A stretch of 64,000 bases of DNA, from positions 62,001 to 126,000 of the forward strand of contig NZ_JPOC01000028.1 in assembly GCF_000738775.1 (NCBI RefSeq). The letters run 5' to 3'. The stretch is from Prescottella defluvii. GTDB taxonomy: Bacteria > Actinomycetota > Actinomycetes > Mycobacteriales > Mycobacteriaceae. Position 1 is the stretch's first letter, and every line of letters starts with the position of its first letter. Positions 42,423 through 51,291 of the stretch are shown in pieces. A program made the translations under genes and the position numbers. The notes beneath the pieces are model-generated. The model did no database searches. It was not told where the DNA came from and worked only from the letters and a program-made list of their open reading frames with translations.

Positions 42423-43733
42423 ATGTCGGCATCAGTGCAGAAGCAACGACTCAAAGTGGTCGAGATTTGCGCTGGTGCCGGCGGGCAATCCCTTGGACTC
42501 GAACGCGCCGGGTTCGAGCACGCGCTTGCCGTTGAACTCGATCTTCACGCTGCAGCCACGCTGCGACACAACCTCACGCATGGGGACGAGGTAGTGCGGG
42601 TCGGGGACGTTGCCGATCCAGAGACGTGGAATCCAGACGAGTACGCCGGCATCGACCTGCTGGCCGGTGGCGTCCCATGCCCTCCCTTCAGCATTGCAGG
42701 GAAGCAACTCGGCGCAGGAGATGAGCGGGATCTGTTCGCTTGGGCAATCGAGCTCTGCGGACGTATGAAGCCCCGAGCTCTGCTGCTCGAGAACGTCCGA
42801 GGTCTCAGCTCCAACAGGTTCTCGGCCTACCGTCAGCATGTTCTTGATCGGCTGCACGAGTACGGCTATGTGGGTGAATGGAAGCTCCTGCACGCGTCTG
42901 ACTACGGCGTTCCCCAGCTGCGTCCCCGTTTTGTGCTCGTTGCGATGCTGCCCGAGTACGCGGAGCACTTCGAGTGGCCCGCGCCCAATACCATCCAAGC
43001 GCCGACCGTCGGAGATGTTCTCGCCGACCTCATGGCAGACGGCGGATGGGAGTCACAAGAAGTCGAGCGGTGGGTGAACACCGCTAGTGACATCGCGCCG
43101 ACAATCGTCGGCGGATCCAAGAAGCACGGCGGCGCTGACCTTGGCCCCACTCGTGCGAAGCGCGCCTGGGCGGCGCTCGGCGTTGATGCGAAGGGCGTCG
43201 CTGACGGCCCGCCTGGCCCGGGCTGGAGGCCCGCCGGCGACGCTCCTGGGCCCAGGCTCACCACCGAGATGGTTGCTCGAATCCAAGGGTGGCACGGTAG
43301 CGAGTTCGCGCACTGGAAGTTCCTCGGCCGGAAGACCACCGTCTACCGGCAGATTGGCAACGCTTTCCCCCCACCCGTCGCGAAAGCAGTCGGCGAGTCC
43401 ATCATGAACGCACTCTGCAAGGTTGGAACCCCACGTCAGCTCATCGAAACGACGAGTGCCGTGCATGATCCGGTTTACAAACTGCTACGTGGAAGCACGC
43501 GCCCACTCAGCGTGACCCAGATCGTCTCCAAGCTAGCGAAGGCAGGCTTGACGATCGACCAGCCTACGGTCGAACGCCATCTTGCCCATCTCGGCCATGA
43601 CTTCGAGATCTTCACTGTCGAACGGGCAACTGGCGAGACGAGCTACAGCCTCGGAGAGTTCCGCGCATTCACAGGGCAAGAAGATCATCAGCGTCACGAC
43701 CTCTTCACTCAGCACCGAGCAAAGATCAGCTGA
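42423..43733 (+). CDS. DNA (cytosine-5-)-methyltransferase
   Basis: 436 aa. Motif I ICAGAGGQSLGLERAGF, motif IV with catalytic Cys in GGVPCPPFSIAG (near 86-88), motif VI LLENVRGL (near 122), motif VIII-like LRPRFVLVAML, target-recognition region 180-290, and IX/X in YRQIGNAFPPPVAKAVGE. A C-terminal ~90-residue winged-helix-like extension (RPLSVTQIVSKLAKAGLTID) is unusual. ATG 42423 follows AGGGAG; ATG 42348 would add 25 residues. Pairs with the convergent Vsr gene, overlapping by 8 bp. Modifies an unknown sequence and probably protects the host from this cluster's nuclease. Confidence 0.93.
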   Translation: MSASVQKQRLKVVEICAGAGGQSLGLERAGFEHALAVELDLHAAATLRHNLTHGDEVVRVGDVADPETWNPDEYAGIDLLAGGVPCPPFSIAGKQLGAGDERDLFAWAIELCGRMKPRALLLENVRGLSSNRFSAYRQHVLDRLHEYGYVGEWKLLHASDYGVPQLRPRFVLVAMLPEYAEHFEWPAPNTIQAPTVGDVLADLMADGGWESQEVERWVNTASDIAPTIVGGSKKHGGADLGPTRAKRAWAALGVDAKGVADGPPGPGWRPAGDAPGPRLTTEMVARIQGWHGSEFAHWKFLGRKTTVYRQIGNAFPPPVAKAVGESIMNALCKVGTPRQLIETTSAVHDPVYKLLRGSTRPLSVTQIVSKLAKAGLTIDQPTVERHLAHLGHDFEIFTVERATGETSYSLGEFRAFTGQEDHQRHDLFTQHRAKIS

Positions 43734-44214
43734 CCTCAAGCTTCGATTCCACTCGCTGAACTGAGTCATTCAATGACTCATGCTCCCAAACCCGCACGAC
43801 CGTCCATCCAGCGTTGGTCAACGCCTGGTCGGCTGCGCGGTCACGTTCGATGTTTCGACGCAGCTTGGGAGTCCAGTACCACTCATTCGCCGTCGGGTAC
43901 CTTCCATGAATTGGACATACATGCCAGAAGCATCCGTCCACAAACACCGCGACCATTCTCCGAGTGAAGACGATGTCCGGGCGCACTCGAACATCATCGA
44001 GGTCGATCCGGAAATCCTTCCTGAACCGGTACCCCAGCCTGTGCAGCTCGCTCCGAAGAGCCACCTCAGGCTTCGTATCTACCCGCCTGTTCGCACGCAT
44101 ATTGCGGGACCGCCGCGGATCGCCCGCGGCTGGATAACGCTCACTCCGCGAAACAGCAGGGGCCTCGACAGTACCGACATCACCCCGAGCAGCACCCCTG
44201 GACACTTGCATCAC
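43726..44214 (-). CDS. vsr: Very short patch repair endonuclease (Vsr)
   Basis: 162 aa. Family motifs: RNMRANRRVDTKPEVALRSE, then RPDIVFTRRMVAVFVDGCF and FWHVCPIHG (catalytic D80 region, D93, and the Cys/His zinc ligands), and RDRAADQALTNAGWTVVRVW. Vsr nicks 5' to T in T:G mismatches created by deamination of 5-methylcytosine, so it accompanies C5 methyltransferases. Its 3' end overlaps the methyltransferase by 8 bp, tail to tail. The start is uncertain: GTG 44214, ATG 44211 and GTG 44205 all follow TGGAG. Right end of the island. Confidence 0.92.
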   Translation of the reverse strand: MMQVSRGAARGDVGTVEAPAVSRSERYPAAGDPRRSRNMRANRRVDTKPEVALRSELHRLGYRFRKDFRIDLDDVRVRPDIVFTRRMVAVFVDGCFWHVCPIHGRYPTANEWYWTPKLRRNIERDRAADQALTNAGWTVVRVWEHESLNDSVQRVESKLEVS

Positions 44215-44369
44215 TCCAGGTTAGTAACCCGCCCAAAGTTCAGGAGCACGTCGAAGATCTGGAGCCATCCGATGCCTCCGGCTGGCGCCGCGATACCGTG
44301 GACACCCACCGACCACCGACTTTGCAGCGCCTGAACCGTAGATCCGGCCGGCGCCGGACAGGGGAAGAA

Positions 44370-44948
44370 ATGACCGAGCACGATACGCCCGAACAGCCGC
44401 TCCAGCTCGAGGGCGCGTTTGCGATTGCCACGGAGGAGCGCCATCAGCTGCACAGTCTGTCGGTGCGGACGCTGACGGAGCTGCTCGGCAGTGCGCCGGA
44501 GGTTGATGAGGACGGTGACATCCTCGTTCCCGTGCACGGCTTCGGCGTGTACGTCACGGTCGCGGATGACGGCCCGCAGCTGCATGTGTGGTCCTCGCTG
44601 GTCACCGGGATCGCCGATCGCACCAAGGCCGTCGAGCAGCTCGTCGAGCTGTCCACGGAGTGGCCGCGTCTGCGTTTCACCCTCGAGGACGAGCACCTGC
44701 TGGTCTCGACGGTCCTCGACGCGGACCCGTTCGCGCCGCAGCACCTGATCAACCTGGTCGACGAAGTCCACGAGTTCACGCACGAGCTGGACGACGATTT
44801 CGCGGCGAAGTTCGGCGGCACCCTCGACTGCGATGCCGACGACGACTCCTACGCCGGCGGCTGCGGCGGCTGCGGTGACGACTGCGACTGCGGCCACGAC
44901 GCCGGCGACCTCGGGGAGACCATCCCCGTCGGTAAGCCCACGAACTGA
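44370..44948 (+). CDS. YbjN-like protein with Cys-rich tail
   Basis: 192 aa from ATG 44370. The central region (LTELLGSAPEVDEDGDILVP; GFGVYVTVADDGPQLHVWS; then RFTLEDEHLLVSTVLD) has the alternating beta-alpha pattern of YbjN/type III chaperone-like proteins in actinobacteria. The C-terminus ends in an unusual stretch, GGCGGCGDDCDCGHDAGD, with four Cys and one His, plausibly a metal site. A strong hairpin follows 7 bp after the stop. Function unknown. Confidence 0.72.
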   Translation: MTEHDTPEQPLQLEGAFAIATEERHQLHSLSVRTLTELLGSAPEVDEDGDILVPVHGFGVYVTVADDGPQLHVWSSLVTGIADRTKAVEQLVELSTEWPRLRFTLEDEHLLVSTVLDADPFAPQHLINLVDEVHEFTHELDDDFAAKFGGTLDCDADDDSYAGGCGGCGDDCDCGHDAGDLGETIPVGKPTN

Positions 44949-44955
44949 CCGAAGT

Positions 44956-44980
44956 GGGCGGGTCCGTCACGGACCCGCCC
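44956..44980 (+). terminator. Intrinsic terminator hairpin
   Basis: GGGCGGGTCCG, TCA loop, CGGACCCGCCC: perfect 11-bp stem between the YbjN-like gene and the convergent small-helical-protein gene that ends at 44986. Likely bidirectional. Confidence 0.85.
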
Positions 44981-44985
44981 CTCAG

Positions 44986-45354
44986 TCAGCCTTGCCCGAT
45001 CACCCCGAACTTCGTGGCGTTGTCGTTTTCGGTGGCAGAGAAGCGCGCGTCGATCTTCTCGAACAGCGAACGCATCCGGTCCACTTCCTCGATGTGATCG
45101 GTGAGCGCCTGCACCATCGGATAGTCGCCACTGACAGCTTTGGCCTCGAATTTGGCCTGCATGACAGATCCGCTCGGCAGGTGCCCGAACCCCTCGACCT
45201 TCCCCAGCACTCGGGCACGCTCACGCAACTGAGAGAGTTCTGATATCAAGGCCTCGCAACGTTGCGCGCACCGGAGTGCGACTCCGGGCTCCAAATAAAG
45301 CTCACCGCCATCCACCGCGCCAGCAAGGTCGCTCCAACCGCCGCCATCCACCAT
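44986..45354 (-). CDS. Small helical ESX-like protein, module copy 3
   Basis: 122 aa from ATG 45354 (GAGGGG upstream). More divergent paralogue of the proteins at 28528 and 29553: RCAQRCEALISELSQL, GFGHLPSGSVMQAKFEAKAV, QALTDHIEEVDRMRSLF, FSATENDN. The Cys pair of helix 1 and the GFG-PSG turn are kept. 26 bp after the DUF3558 lipoprotein gene. Confidence 0.72.
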   Translation of the reverse strand: MVDGGGWSDLAGAVDGGELYLEPGVALRCAQRCEALISELSQLRERARVLGKVEGFGHLPSGSVMQAKFEAKAVSGDYPMVQALTDHIEEVDRMRSLFEKIDARFSATENDNATKFGVIGQG

Positions 45355-45380
45355 CGCAGGTTCCCCTCGACTGGGCTCGA

Positions 45381-45896
45381 TCATTCCGGGATGTGCGGGA
45401 CCAGTAGGCCCGCCATCTCGACTACCAACGTGCACGGATCATCTGGCACGCGGGCCAGTACCGCCTCCGAGATCGAGATCATCACCGCTCCGGAACCGGA
45501 TCTTGTTGCCACATCACAGATCCCGCCTTCCGTATCGGTGCGGTCCCGATACTTGATCATCTCGCGGTGATCGATCTCGAGGTCCGAGAAATCCGTGTAC
45601 CGATCGTTGCCACGAATGTCGTCGAGGGTGTAGGTCGTCGCGAAGACACTGAGAAAGTGCGTCGAGTTGTTCCACCCGCAGATGTTCCATCCAGGCTGAT
45701 GCACGTCCATGATGTCGCGTGCTTCGGTCGCCGGATCCATTCCGATCGCCCGGATCGCCTCGTCGGGGATGTCGTCGCACGGACTGAACACCGGATCGCC
45801 TGCCGCCCGCTCGGTCGGCGCGGCCTCCCCTGCCACTGCCCCACCGCACCCGGCCAACATCACCGCCGAGCACACCACACCCAGTGCAATTCGCAC
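45381..45896 (-). CDS. DUF3558-family lipoprotein, module copy 3
   Basis: 171 aa from GTG 45896, preceded by GGGGAGG. Signal peptide with lipobox VMLAGC. Mature part keeps AAGDPVFSPCDDIPDEAIRA, GMDPATEARDI, GWNICGW and the FATTYTLDDIRGNDRYTDFS block of copies 1 and 2. The upstream region carries a variant of their shared element (GTGCGTC, then TAGTGT). Cell-envelope protein of unknown function. Confidence 0.88.
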   Translation of the reverse strand: MRIALGVVCSAVMLAGCGGAVAGEAAPTERAAGDPVFSPCDDIPDEAIRAIGMDPATEARDIMDVHQPGWNICGWNNSTHFLSVFATTYTLDDIRGNDRYTDFSDLEIDHREMIKYRDRTDTEGGICDVATRSGSGAVMISISEAVLARVPDDPCTLVVEMAGLLVPHIPE

Positions 45897-45921
45897 CCGA
45901 ATCCTCCCCCTCACCACGCCC

Positions 45922-45937
45922 ACACTAGCTTCGACGC
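45922..45937 (-). promoter_or_regulatory. Shared upstream element of DUF3558 modules (copy 3)
   Basis: On the minus strand: GTGCGTCGAAGCTAGTGT, matching the GTGCGTC-n-TAGGGT elements at 29484 and 30497 with a slightly longer spacer. The TAGTGT hexamer lies about 26 bp before the lipoprotein start. Weaker match than the other two. Confidence 0.45.
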
Positions 45938-46072
45938 ACCGAACCGAACGACGGTTCCACCCACGTGACAGCAGTGAACTGCCAGCACACTCCGCTTCCG
46001 CACAACTATCACGGTGCCCGGAGGACCTCCTCGAACTGTTGCCTCGAGTTACGTCGACGCTGCAACCGCCGC

Positions 46073-47917
46073 TCAGCCGTCCACTTCCAGGCCGTAGTCG
46101 GTTGCCAGGGCCGCGAGGCCGTCTTCGTTGCCCTGGCCGACGGCGCGGATCCGCCAGGCGCCGCCGCGGCGGTAGATCTCGGTGAGGACCATGGTCCGTT
46201 CGACGGTGCCGGCGTCGAGCACGAATGTCGCGAAGGTGTTGTCGGGTCCGTCGACGCTGACCGACACGGCCCCGAGGTCGCCGAAGGTGCGGTCGCCGTC
46301 GATGGCGGCGGCGATCACGATGCGCTGGCATTCAGCTGGCAGTGCTGCGAGGTCGACGCGGATGCACTGCTCGCTGCCGCCGTCGATCGACAGTTCGACG
46401 GCGTTGTCGGCGTCGACCGGGTTGTTGTAGAACACGAAGTCCTGATCGGAATCGACGCGGAAGTTCTCGCCGAGGAGGAAGGCGACGACGTCGACCTCGA
46501 ACTCGTCGCCCACGTTCTCGGCCCGCCAGGCCACGTTGACCGCCCACGACGGCGGCGCCGACGGCAGGTCGACGACCTGCCCGCGGGCCAACATCGGTGC
46601 GGCCAGACGGGATTCGACGCGCATGTGCGCCGGGACGGTCCCCGAGGCGAGTGCCTCGTTCACGTCGGCTTCCCGGATCAGCGGCAACCCGCGGGCCTCG
46701 ACCCGGGGCATGCGGCGATCGGATTCGCCGCCGGCCAGGACGAGGACGTCGGTGACGGCGGCGGTGAGGTTGAGCGACGGTCGCGCGCCGAGCTGGACGA
46801 TCCGCGAACGCATCAGGACACAGTCCAGATGCGTGCCGCCCATCAACAGCACCCGGCGCCCCCGCCACGCCGTGGACTTACTGCTGGGGAGCGGCTTCGG
46901 TGTCGATGTAGCCGGCTGCGGAGCCTCCACGACGATCACCTCGGGGACGACCACCTCGGGAACGATCGCCGCCGGCACGCTGAGCATCGGCTCCGTCTTC
47001 GACACGCCCGCAACGACTCTCGCCAGCAGCTCGTCCAGTTGCGCTTCCGAGATCACCGGGATCCCGTCCGCGGCGGCCCTGCGCACCTTCGCGCTGCCGG
47101 AGCGCGGGTCGTCGCACACCACGACGCTGGTCTGCCGGCTCACCGAGTTCATGACGTCGAAACCGGCGTCGGCCAGCCGGGCCGCCAGGGTCAGTCGCGG
47201 GGTCCGGGTGGAGCCGCTGATGACGATCTTCATGCCCTGGACCAGACCCGTCGCCGGATCGAGTCGACCGGGGTTCTCGAACGCGGACGGCACCCGCGTC
47301 ACCTGGTCGGGGTAGACGGTCGTGCGCCGACCCCGGCAGTTCACCACCGGCAGCGGCAGCTGCAGCGCCTCGGCCAGTGACACGCTCCGCGTGAACACCT
47401 CGGTGAGGACCCGCGCGTCGTCGTAGGCGTCGTGCGCCTGGAGTTGCTGCACCTGCCAGTATTCGGCGAGCGTGCCCAGCCGATGGTTGGGGACGTCGAG
47501 TTCGAGTCGCCGCGACAGCGCCAGCGTGCACAGCCGATGCTCGATGGGGTTGGGCACGCCGACCCGCTGGAACTCGGCGTCGAGGAAGCCGTAGTCGAAG
47601 GACGCGTTGTGCGCGACCATCGTCGGCCCGGACAGCAGTTCCGCGACCTCGTCGGCGACGTCGTCGAACCGCGGCGCCCCCGCCAGCCGCTCCCGGGTGA
47701 GTCCGTGGATCTCGACGGGCCCCGGATCGCATCCGGGATCGAGGAGCGTGGAGAACTCGCGCTCGACAGAGCCGTCCTCCCGCAGCACCAGCGCCGCCAG
47801 GCTCAGGACCCGGTGTGACGCGGCCCGACGGCCGGACGTCTCGACGTCGACCACCACCCACTTGTGTCCGTGCGGCATCGAGTGCGTCCCCGCCCGGTAC
47901 ACGCCTGCCCTGGTCAT
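46073..47917 (-). CDS. DEDDh exonuclease - BRCT - TerD fusion protein
   Basis: 614 aa, with ATG 47917 following an ideal GGAGGAAACGC. Residues 18-190: DnaQ-type exonuclease (VVVDVETSG with D24/E26; VAHNASFDYGFL; HDAYDDARVL). Residues 225-300: BRCT (GMKIVISGSTRTPRLTLAAR); a second BRCT-like segment (RGRRVLLMGGTHLDCVLMRS) at about 350-420. Residues 430-614: TerD/tellurium-resistance domain (WRAENVGDEFEVDVVAFLLG; SDQDFVFYNNP calcium site; TEIYRRGGAWRIRAVGQG). Combines nuclease and stress-response domains in one chain; role in DNA-damage or envelope stress is inferred. Confidence 0.88.
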   Translation of the reverse strand: MTRAGVYRAGTHSMPHGHKWVVVDVETSGRRAASHRVLSLAALVLREDGSVEREFSTLLDPGCDPGPVEIHGLTRERLAGAPRFDDVADEVAELLSGPTMVAHNASFDYGFLDAEFQRVGVPNPIEHRLCTLALSRRLELDVPNHRLGTLAEYWQVQQLQAHDAYDDARVLTEVFTRSVSLAEALQLPLPVVNCRGRRTTVYPDQVTRVPSAFENPGRLDPATGLVQGMKIVISGSTRTPRLTLAARLADAGFDVMNSVSRQTSVVVCDDPRSGSAKVRRAAADGIPVISEAQLDELLARVVAGVSKTEPMLSVPAAIVPEVVVPEVIVVEAPQPATSTPKPLPSSKSTAWRGRRVLLMGGTHLDCVLMRSRIVQLGARPSLNLTAAVTDVLVLAGGESDRRMPRVEARGLPLIREADVNEALASGTVPAHMRVESRLAAPMLARGQVVDLPSAPPSWAVNVAWRAENVGDEFEVDVVAFLLGENFRVDSDQDFVFYNNPVDADNAVELSIDGGSEQCIRVDLAALPAECQRIVIAAAIDGDRTFGDLGAVSVSVDGPDNTFATFVLDAGTVERTMVLTEIYRRGGAWRIRAVGQGNEDGLAALATDYGLEVDG

Positions 47918-48064
47918 GCGTTTCCTCCGTAGTCGTGCCTGGGCCCACGTCGATCCCCCGGCGCAGAACTGCCCGGACATCATGGCCGATCGAACCGACA
48001 GGTCGGACGGCGACCTCCTGCCGGGCCCCGTCGGTCTGTCGGCGGCAGCGACTACCGTCGATGC

Positions 48065-51000
48065 ATGCTCTCGCCCGCGGACCGCGACCACACGACGCTC
48101 AGCCTGGTACGCGTCGTCGGTCGGACGACGTACGACCGCGGCGCGCGCTACGCCGGGCGCGGAGCGGTGCTCGAACTCGAATGGATGCCGGACTCCGGTG
48201 TCGCAGTCGGACTGGTCGACGGCACCGACCTGTACCGGACGGTCGTGCAGCTCGACCGGCGCCGGGACGGGCTCGAGTTCGGGCACGGCCAGTGCAGCTG
48301 CCCGGTCCGGCTGAACTGCAAGCACGCGGCGGCGCTGACCATCGCGCTGCTGGACCGGGCCGCCGACGCGGTCGCCCCGGCTCCCCCGTCCTGGGAGGAC
48401 GTCCTCGGCGCGGCGCTCGGCGAGCCCACCGGAACTCGAGACCACGCATTTTCCCTGGGGGTGCAGTTGTCACTGACCCCCGGACCGCGCTCGCAGTTCT
48501 GGCGGCTCAGCGCCCGGCTGGCCCGGCCCGGCAAGTCCGGCTGGGTCAACGCCAACCTGCTGTGGACCAACCTTGGTCACATGCCCGACGCCGACCGCCG
48601 CCATGTCGACCTGCTCACCGAGCTGTACTCGATGTATCTGGCCGGCAATCGGCGCAGCCACTCGTACGGCGCGGTCAAGGACATCGATCTCACCACCGTC
48701 GCCAGCGCGCGGCTGTGGCCGCTGCTCGACGAGGCCGCCGACGCCGGCCTGGAACTGCTCTACGCCCGCAAGGGTGCGGGGGCGCTGCCACGGCCGGCGA
48801 CGGCGCAGCTGTGCGTGGACATCGACGAGGATCGCGGCGGGCTCGAGGTCACTCCCGCCGTGCGGACCGACGACGCCGAACAGCCGGTCACGGTGCTCGG
48901 TTTCTTCGGCGCCCCGGCGCACGGGGTGCTCTATCTGCCTCCGGGCGAGCGCCCCGGCGCGACGTCGGCGCAGTGGCCGTTCCGGATCGCCCGCCTGTCC
49001 GGCGACACCCCGAAGGCCATGCAGGAGTTGATCATCGACGGCGGCTCGATCACCGTGCCCGCCGCGGACGCCGACCGGTTCGCGGTCGAGTTCTTCCCGC
49101 GACTGCAGCGCGCCGCGACCGTCCGCTCCGGCGCCGGGTCGTTCACCGCACCGACGATCACCGGACCGGATCTGCTGCTGCACGTCGCCTACCGGCCGGG
49201 GCACCGGGCGGATCTGCGCTGGCAGTTCCGCTACACGGTCGGCGACGCCGAACGCCTGGTGGATCCGTCGGCCGAGCCCGCCGAGTCGTTCCGCGACGCC
49301 GGACGGGAACGCGCGGCGGCGGAGTTGGACGCGCCGCTCGAGTCGTACGGGCTGCGGACCGGTGGCGTCCTGGTGCCCCGGGTGACGCTCACCGGCCTGG
49401 ACACGGCGCGACTGAGCACCGAACTGCTTCCGCTGCTGCGCGGCCGCGACGACGTCGAGGTCCTGATCGAGGGCGCGCCGGCGGACTACCGCGACGCCGG
49501 TGACTCGCTGCACATCGGTGTCGGCACCGCGGCCACCGACGACAGCGACTGGTTCGACCTGTCCATCACCGTCCGCGTCGAGGACCGGCCCGTGCCGTTC
49601 CGCGACCTGTTCGCCGCCCTGACCGCCGGCGAGAGCCACCTGCTGCTCGACGACGGCGCGTACCTGTCGCTGGACAAGCCGGAGTTGCAGCGCCTGAGGG
49701 ATCTGATCGCCGAGGCTCGCGGCCTGCACGAACAGGATCCGGACCGGTTGCGGCTGAGCCGTTTCCAGGCCGGACTGTGGGAGGAACTGGCCGCGCTCGG
49801 TGTGGTCGAACAGCAGGCCGCGCAGTGGCGCAAGCAGGTGCAGGGCCTGCTCGAGGTGGCGACCGCCGCCAAGACCCGGGTGCCGGGCCAACTGCAGGCC
49901 ACGCTGCGCCCGTACCAGCTCGACGGGTTCCGGTGGCTGACGTTCCTGTGGGCCAACGGGCTCGGCGGCATCCTCGCCGACGACATGGGCCTGGGCAAGA
50001 CGGTGCAGTCGCTGGCGTTGATCTGCCACGCGCGAGCGAAGAAGCCCACCGATCCCCCGGTGCTGATCGTGGCGCCGACGTCGGTGGTGGCGAACTGGGC
50101 GGCGGAGGCCGCACGCTTCGCCCCGCATTTGACCGTCGTCCCGATCGCCGAGACGGCCACGAAACGCGGTGCGCCGCTCGCGGACTCGATCGAGGGTGCG
50201 GACGTCGTGGTCACCTCGTACACCCTCGCCCGGCTCGACGACGAGGAGTACCAGGCGCAACGCTGGTCGATGCTGCTGCTCGACGAGGCGCAGTTCGTGA
50301 AGAACCACCGCGCCAAGGCCTACCAGTGCATGCGACGGATCGACGCGCCGACGAAGATCGCGATCACCGGCACCCCGATGGAGAACAACCTGATGGAGCT
50401 GTGGTCGCTGCTGTCGATCACCGCGCCCGGACTGTTCCCCAATCCCACCAAGTTCCAGGACTTCTACCGCAAGCCGATCGAGGCCGACGGCGACAGCGAG
50501 CTGCTCGGGCAGCTGCGGCGCCGGATCCGGCCGTTGCTGTTGCGGCGCACCAAGGAACAGGTGGCGACGGACCTGCCGGACAAGCAGGAGCAGGTGCTCG
50601 AGGTGGAACTGTCGCCGCGGCACCGCAGGCTCTACGACACCCAGCTGCAGCGGGAGCGGCAGAAGATCCTCGGCCTGGTCGACGACGTCGACACCAACAG
50701 GTTCACCATCCTGAGCTCGCTGACGCTGCTGCGCCGGCTGAGCCTGGATCCGGCGCTGCTCGACGACGAGCACGCCGCGATCGGGTCGGCGAAGGTGGAC
50801 GCGCTGCTCGAACAACTCGACGACGTCGTCGCCGGTGGGCATCGGGCGCTGGTGTTCAGCCAGTTCACCGGCTTCCTGGATCGGGTGCGTCAGCGGCTCG
50901 ACGCCGAAGGCATCGGCTACACCTACCTCGACGGCGGGACCCGGAACCGCGCGGACGTACTGGCGACGTTCAAGTCCGGCGACGCCCCGGTGTTCCTGAT

Positions 51001-51289
51001 CAGCCTCAAGGCCGGCGGATTCGGCCTCAACCTCACCGAGGCCGACTACTGCTTCCTGCTCGACCCATGGTGGAATCCGGCGTCCGAGGCGCAGGCGGTG
51101 GACCGCACCCACCGGATCGGACAGACCCGAAATGTGATGGTGTATCGGCTGATCGCGAAGGACACCATCGAGGAGAAGGTGCTCGCGATGCAGGCCCGCA
51201 AGTCCGAACTGTTCGCCAGCGTCGTCGACGAGGGCGGCGAATTCAATGCGACGCTCACCGCCGACGACATCCGGGAACTACTGAGCTGA
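48065..51289 (+). CDS. SWIM zinc finger - SNF2 helicase fusion
   Basis: 1074 aa. SWIM site CSCPVRLNCKH near residues 77-88, then an ~500-residue middle region, then SNF2 ATPase: LADDMGLGKTVQSLAL (near 638-650), LLLDEAQFVKNHRAK (DEAQ, near 739), ITGTPMENNLMELWSLL, C-terminal SLKAGGFGLNLTEADY and RTHRIGQTRNVMVYRL. An ATP-driven DNA translocase. The window also has SWIM and SNF2 as separate adjacent genes (1-563, 574-3423), so the pair is probably one functional unit. Ends 2 bp before the convergent slipin gene. Confidence 0.93.
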   Translation: MLSPADRDHTTLSLVRVVGRTTYDRGARYAGRGAVLELEWMPDSGVAVGLVDGTDLYRTVVQLDRRRDGLEFGHGQCSCPVRLNCKHAAALTIALLDRAADAVAPAPPSWEDVLGAALGEPTGTRDHAFSLGVQLSLTPGPRSQFWRLSARLARPGKSGWVNANLLWTNLGHMPDADRRHVDLLTELYSMYLAGNRRSHSYGAVKDIDLTTVASARLWPLLDEAADAGLELLYARKGAGALPRPATAQLCVDIDEDRGGLEVTPAVRTDDAEQPVTVLGFFGAPAHGVLYLPPGERPGATSAQWPFRIARLSGDTPKAMQELIIDGGSITVPAADADRFAVEFFPRLQRAATVRSGAGSFTAPTITGPDLLLHVAYRPGHRADLRWQFRYTVGDAERLVDPSAEPAESFRDAGRERAAAELDAPLESYGLRTGGVLVPRVTLTGLDTARLSTELLPLLRGRDDVEVLIEGAPADYRDAGDSLHIGVGTAATDDSDWFDLSITVRVEDRPVPFRDLFAALTAGESHLLLDDGAYLSLDKPELQRLRDLIAEARGLHEQDPDRLRLSRFQAGLWEELAALGVVEQQAAQWRKQVQGLLEVATAAKTRVPGQLQATLRPYQLDGFRWLTFLWANGLGGILADDMGLGKTVQSLALICHARAKKPTDPPVLIVAPTSVVANWAAEAARFAPHLTVVPIAETATKRGAPLADSIEGADVVVTSYTLARLDDEEYQAQRWSMLLLDEAQFVKNHRAKAYQCMRRIDAPTKIAITGTPMENNLMELWSLLSITAPGLFPNPTKFQDFYRKPIEADGDSELLGQLRRRIRPLLLRRTKEQVATDLPDKQEQVLEVELSPRHRRLYDTQLQRERQKILGLVDDVDTNRFTILSSLTLLRRLSLDPALLDDEHAAIGSAKVDALLEQLDDVVAGGHRALVFSQFTGFLDRVRQRLDAEGIGYTYLDGGTRNRADVLATFKSGDAPVFLISLKAGGFGLNLTEADYCFLLDPWWNPASEAQAVDRTHRIGQTRNVMVYRLIAKDTIEEKVLAMQARKSELFASVVDEGGEFNATLTADDIRELLS

Positions 51290-51291
51290 CC

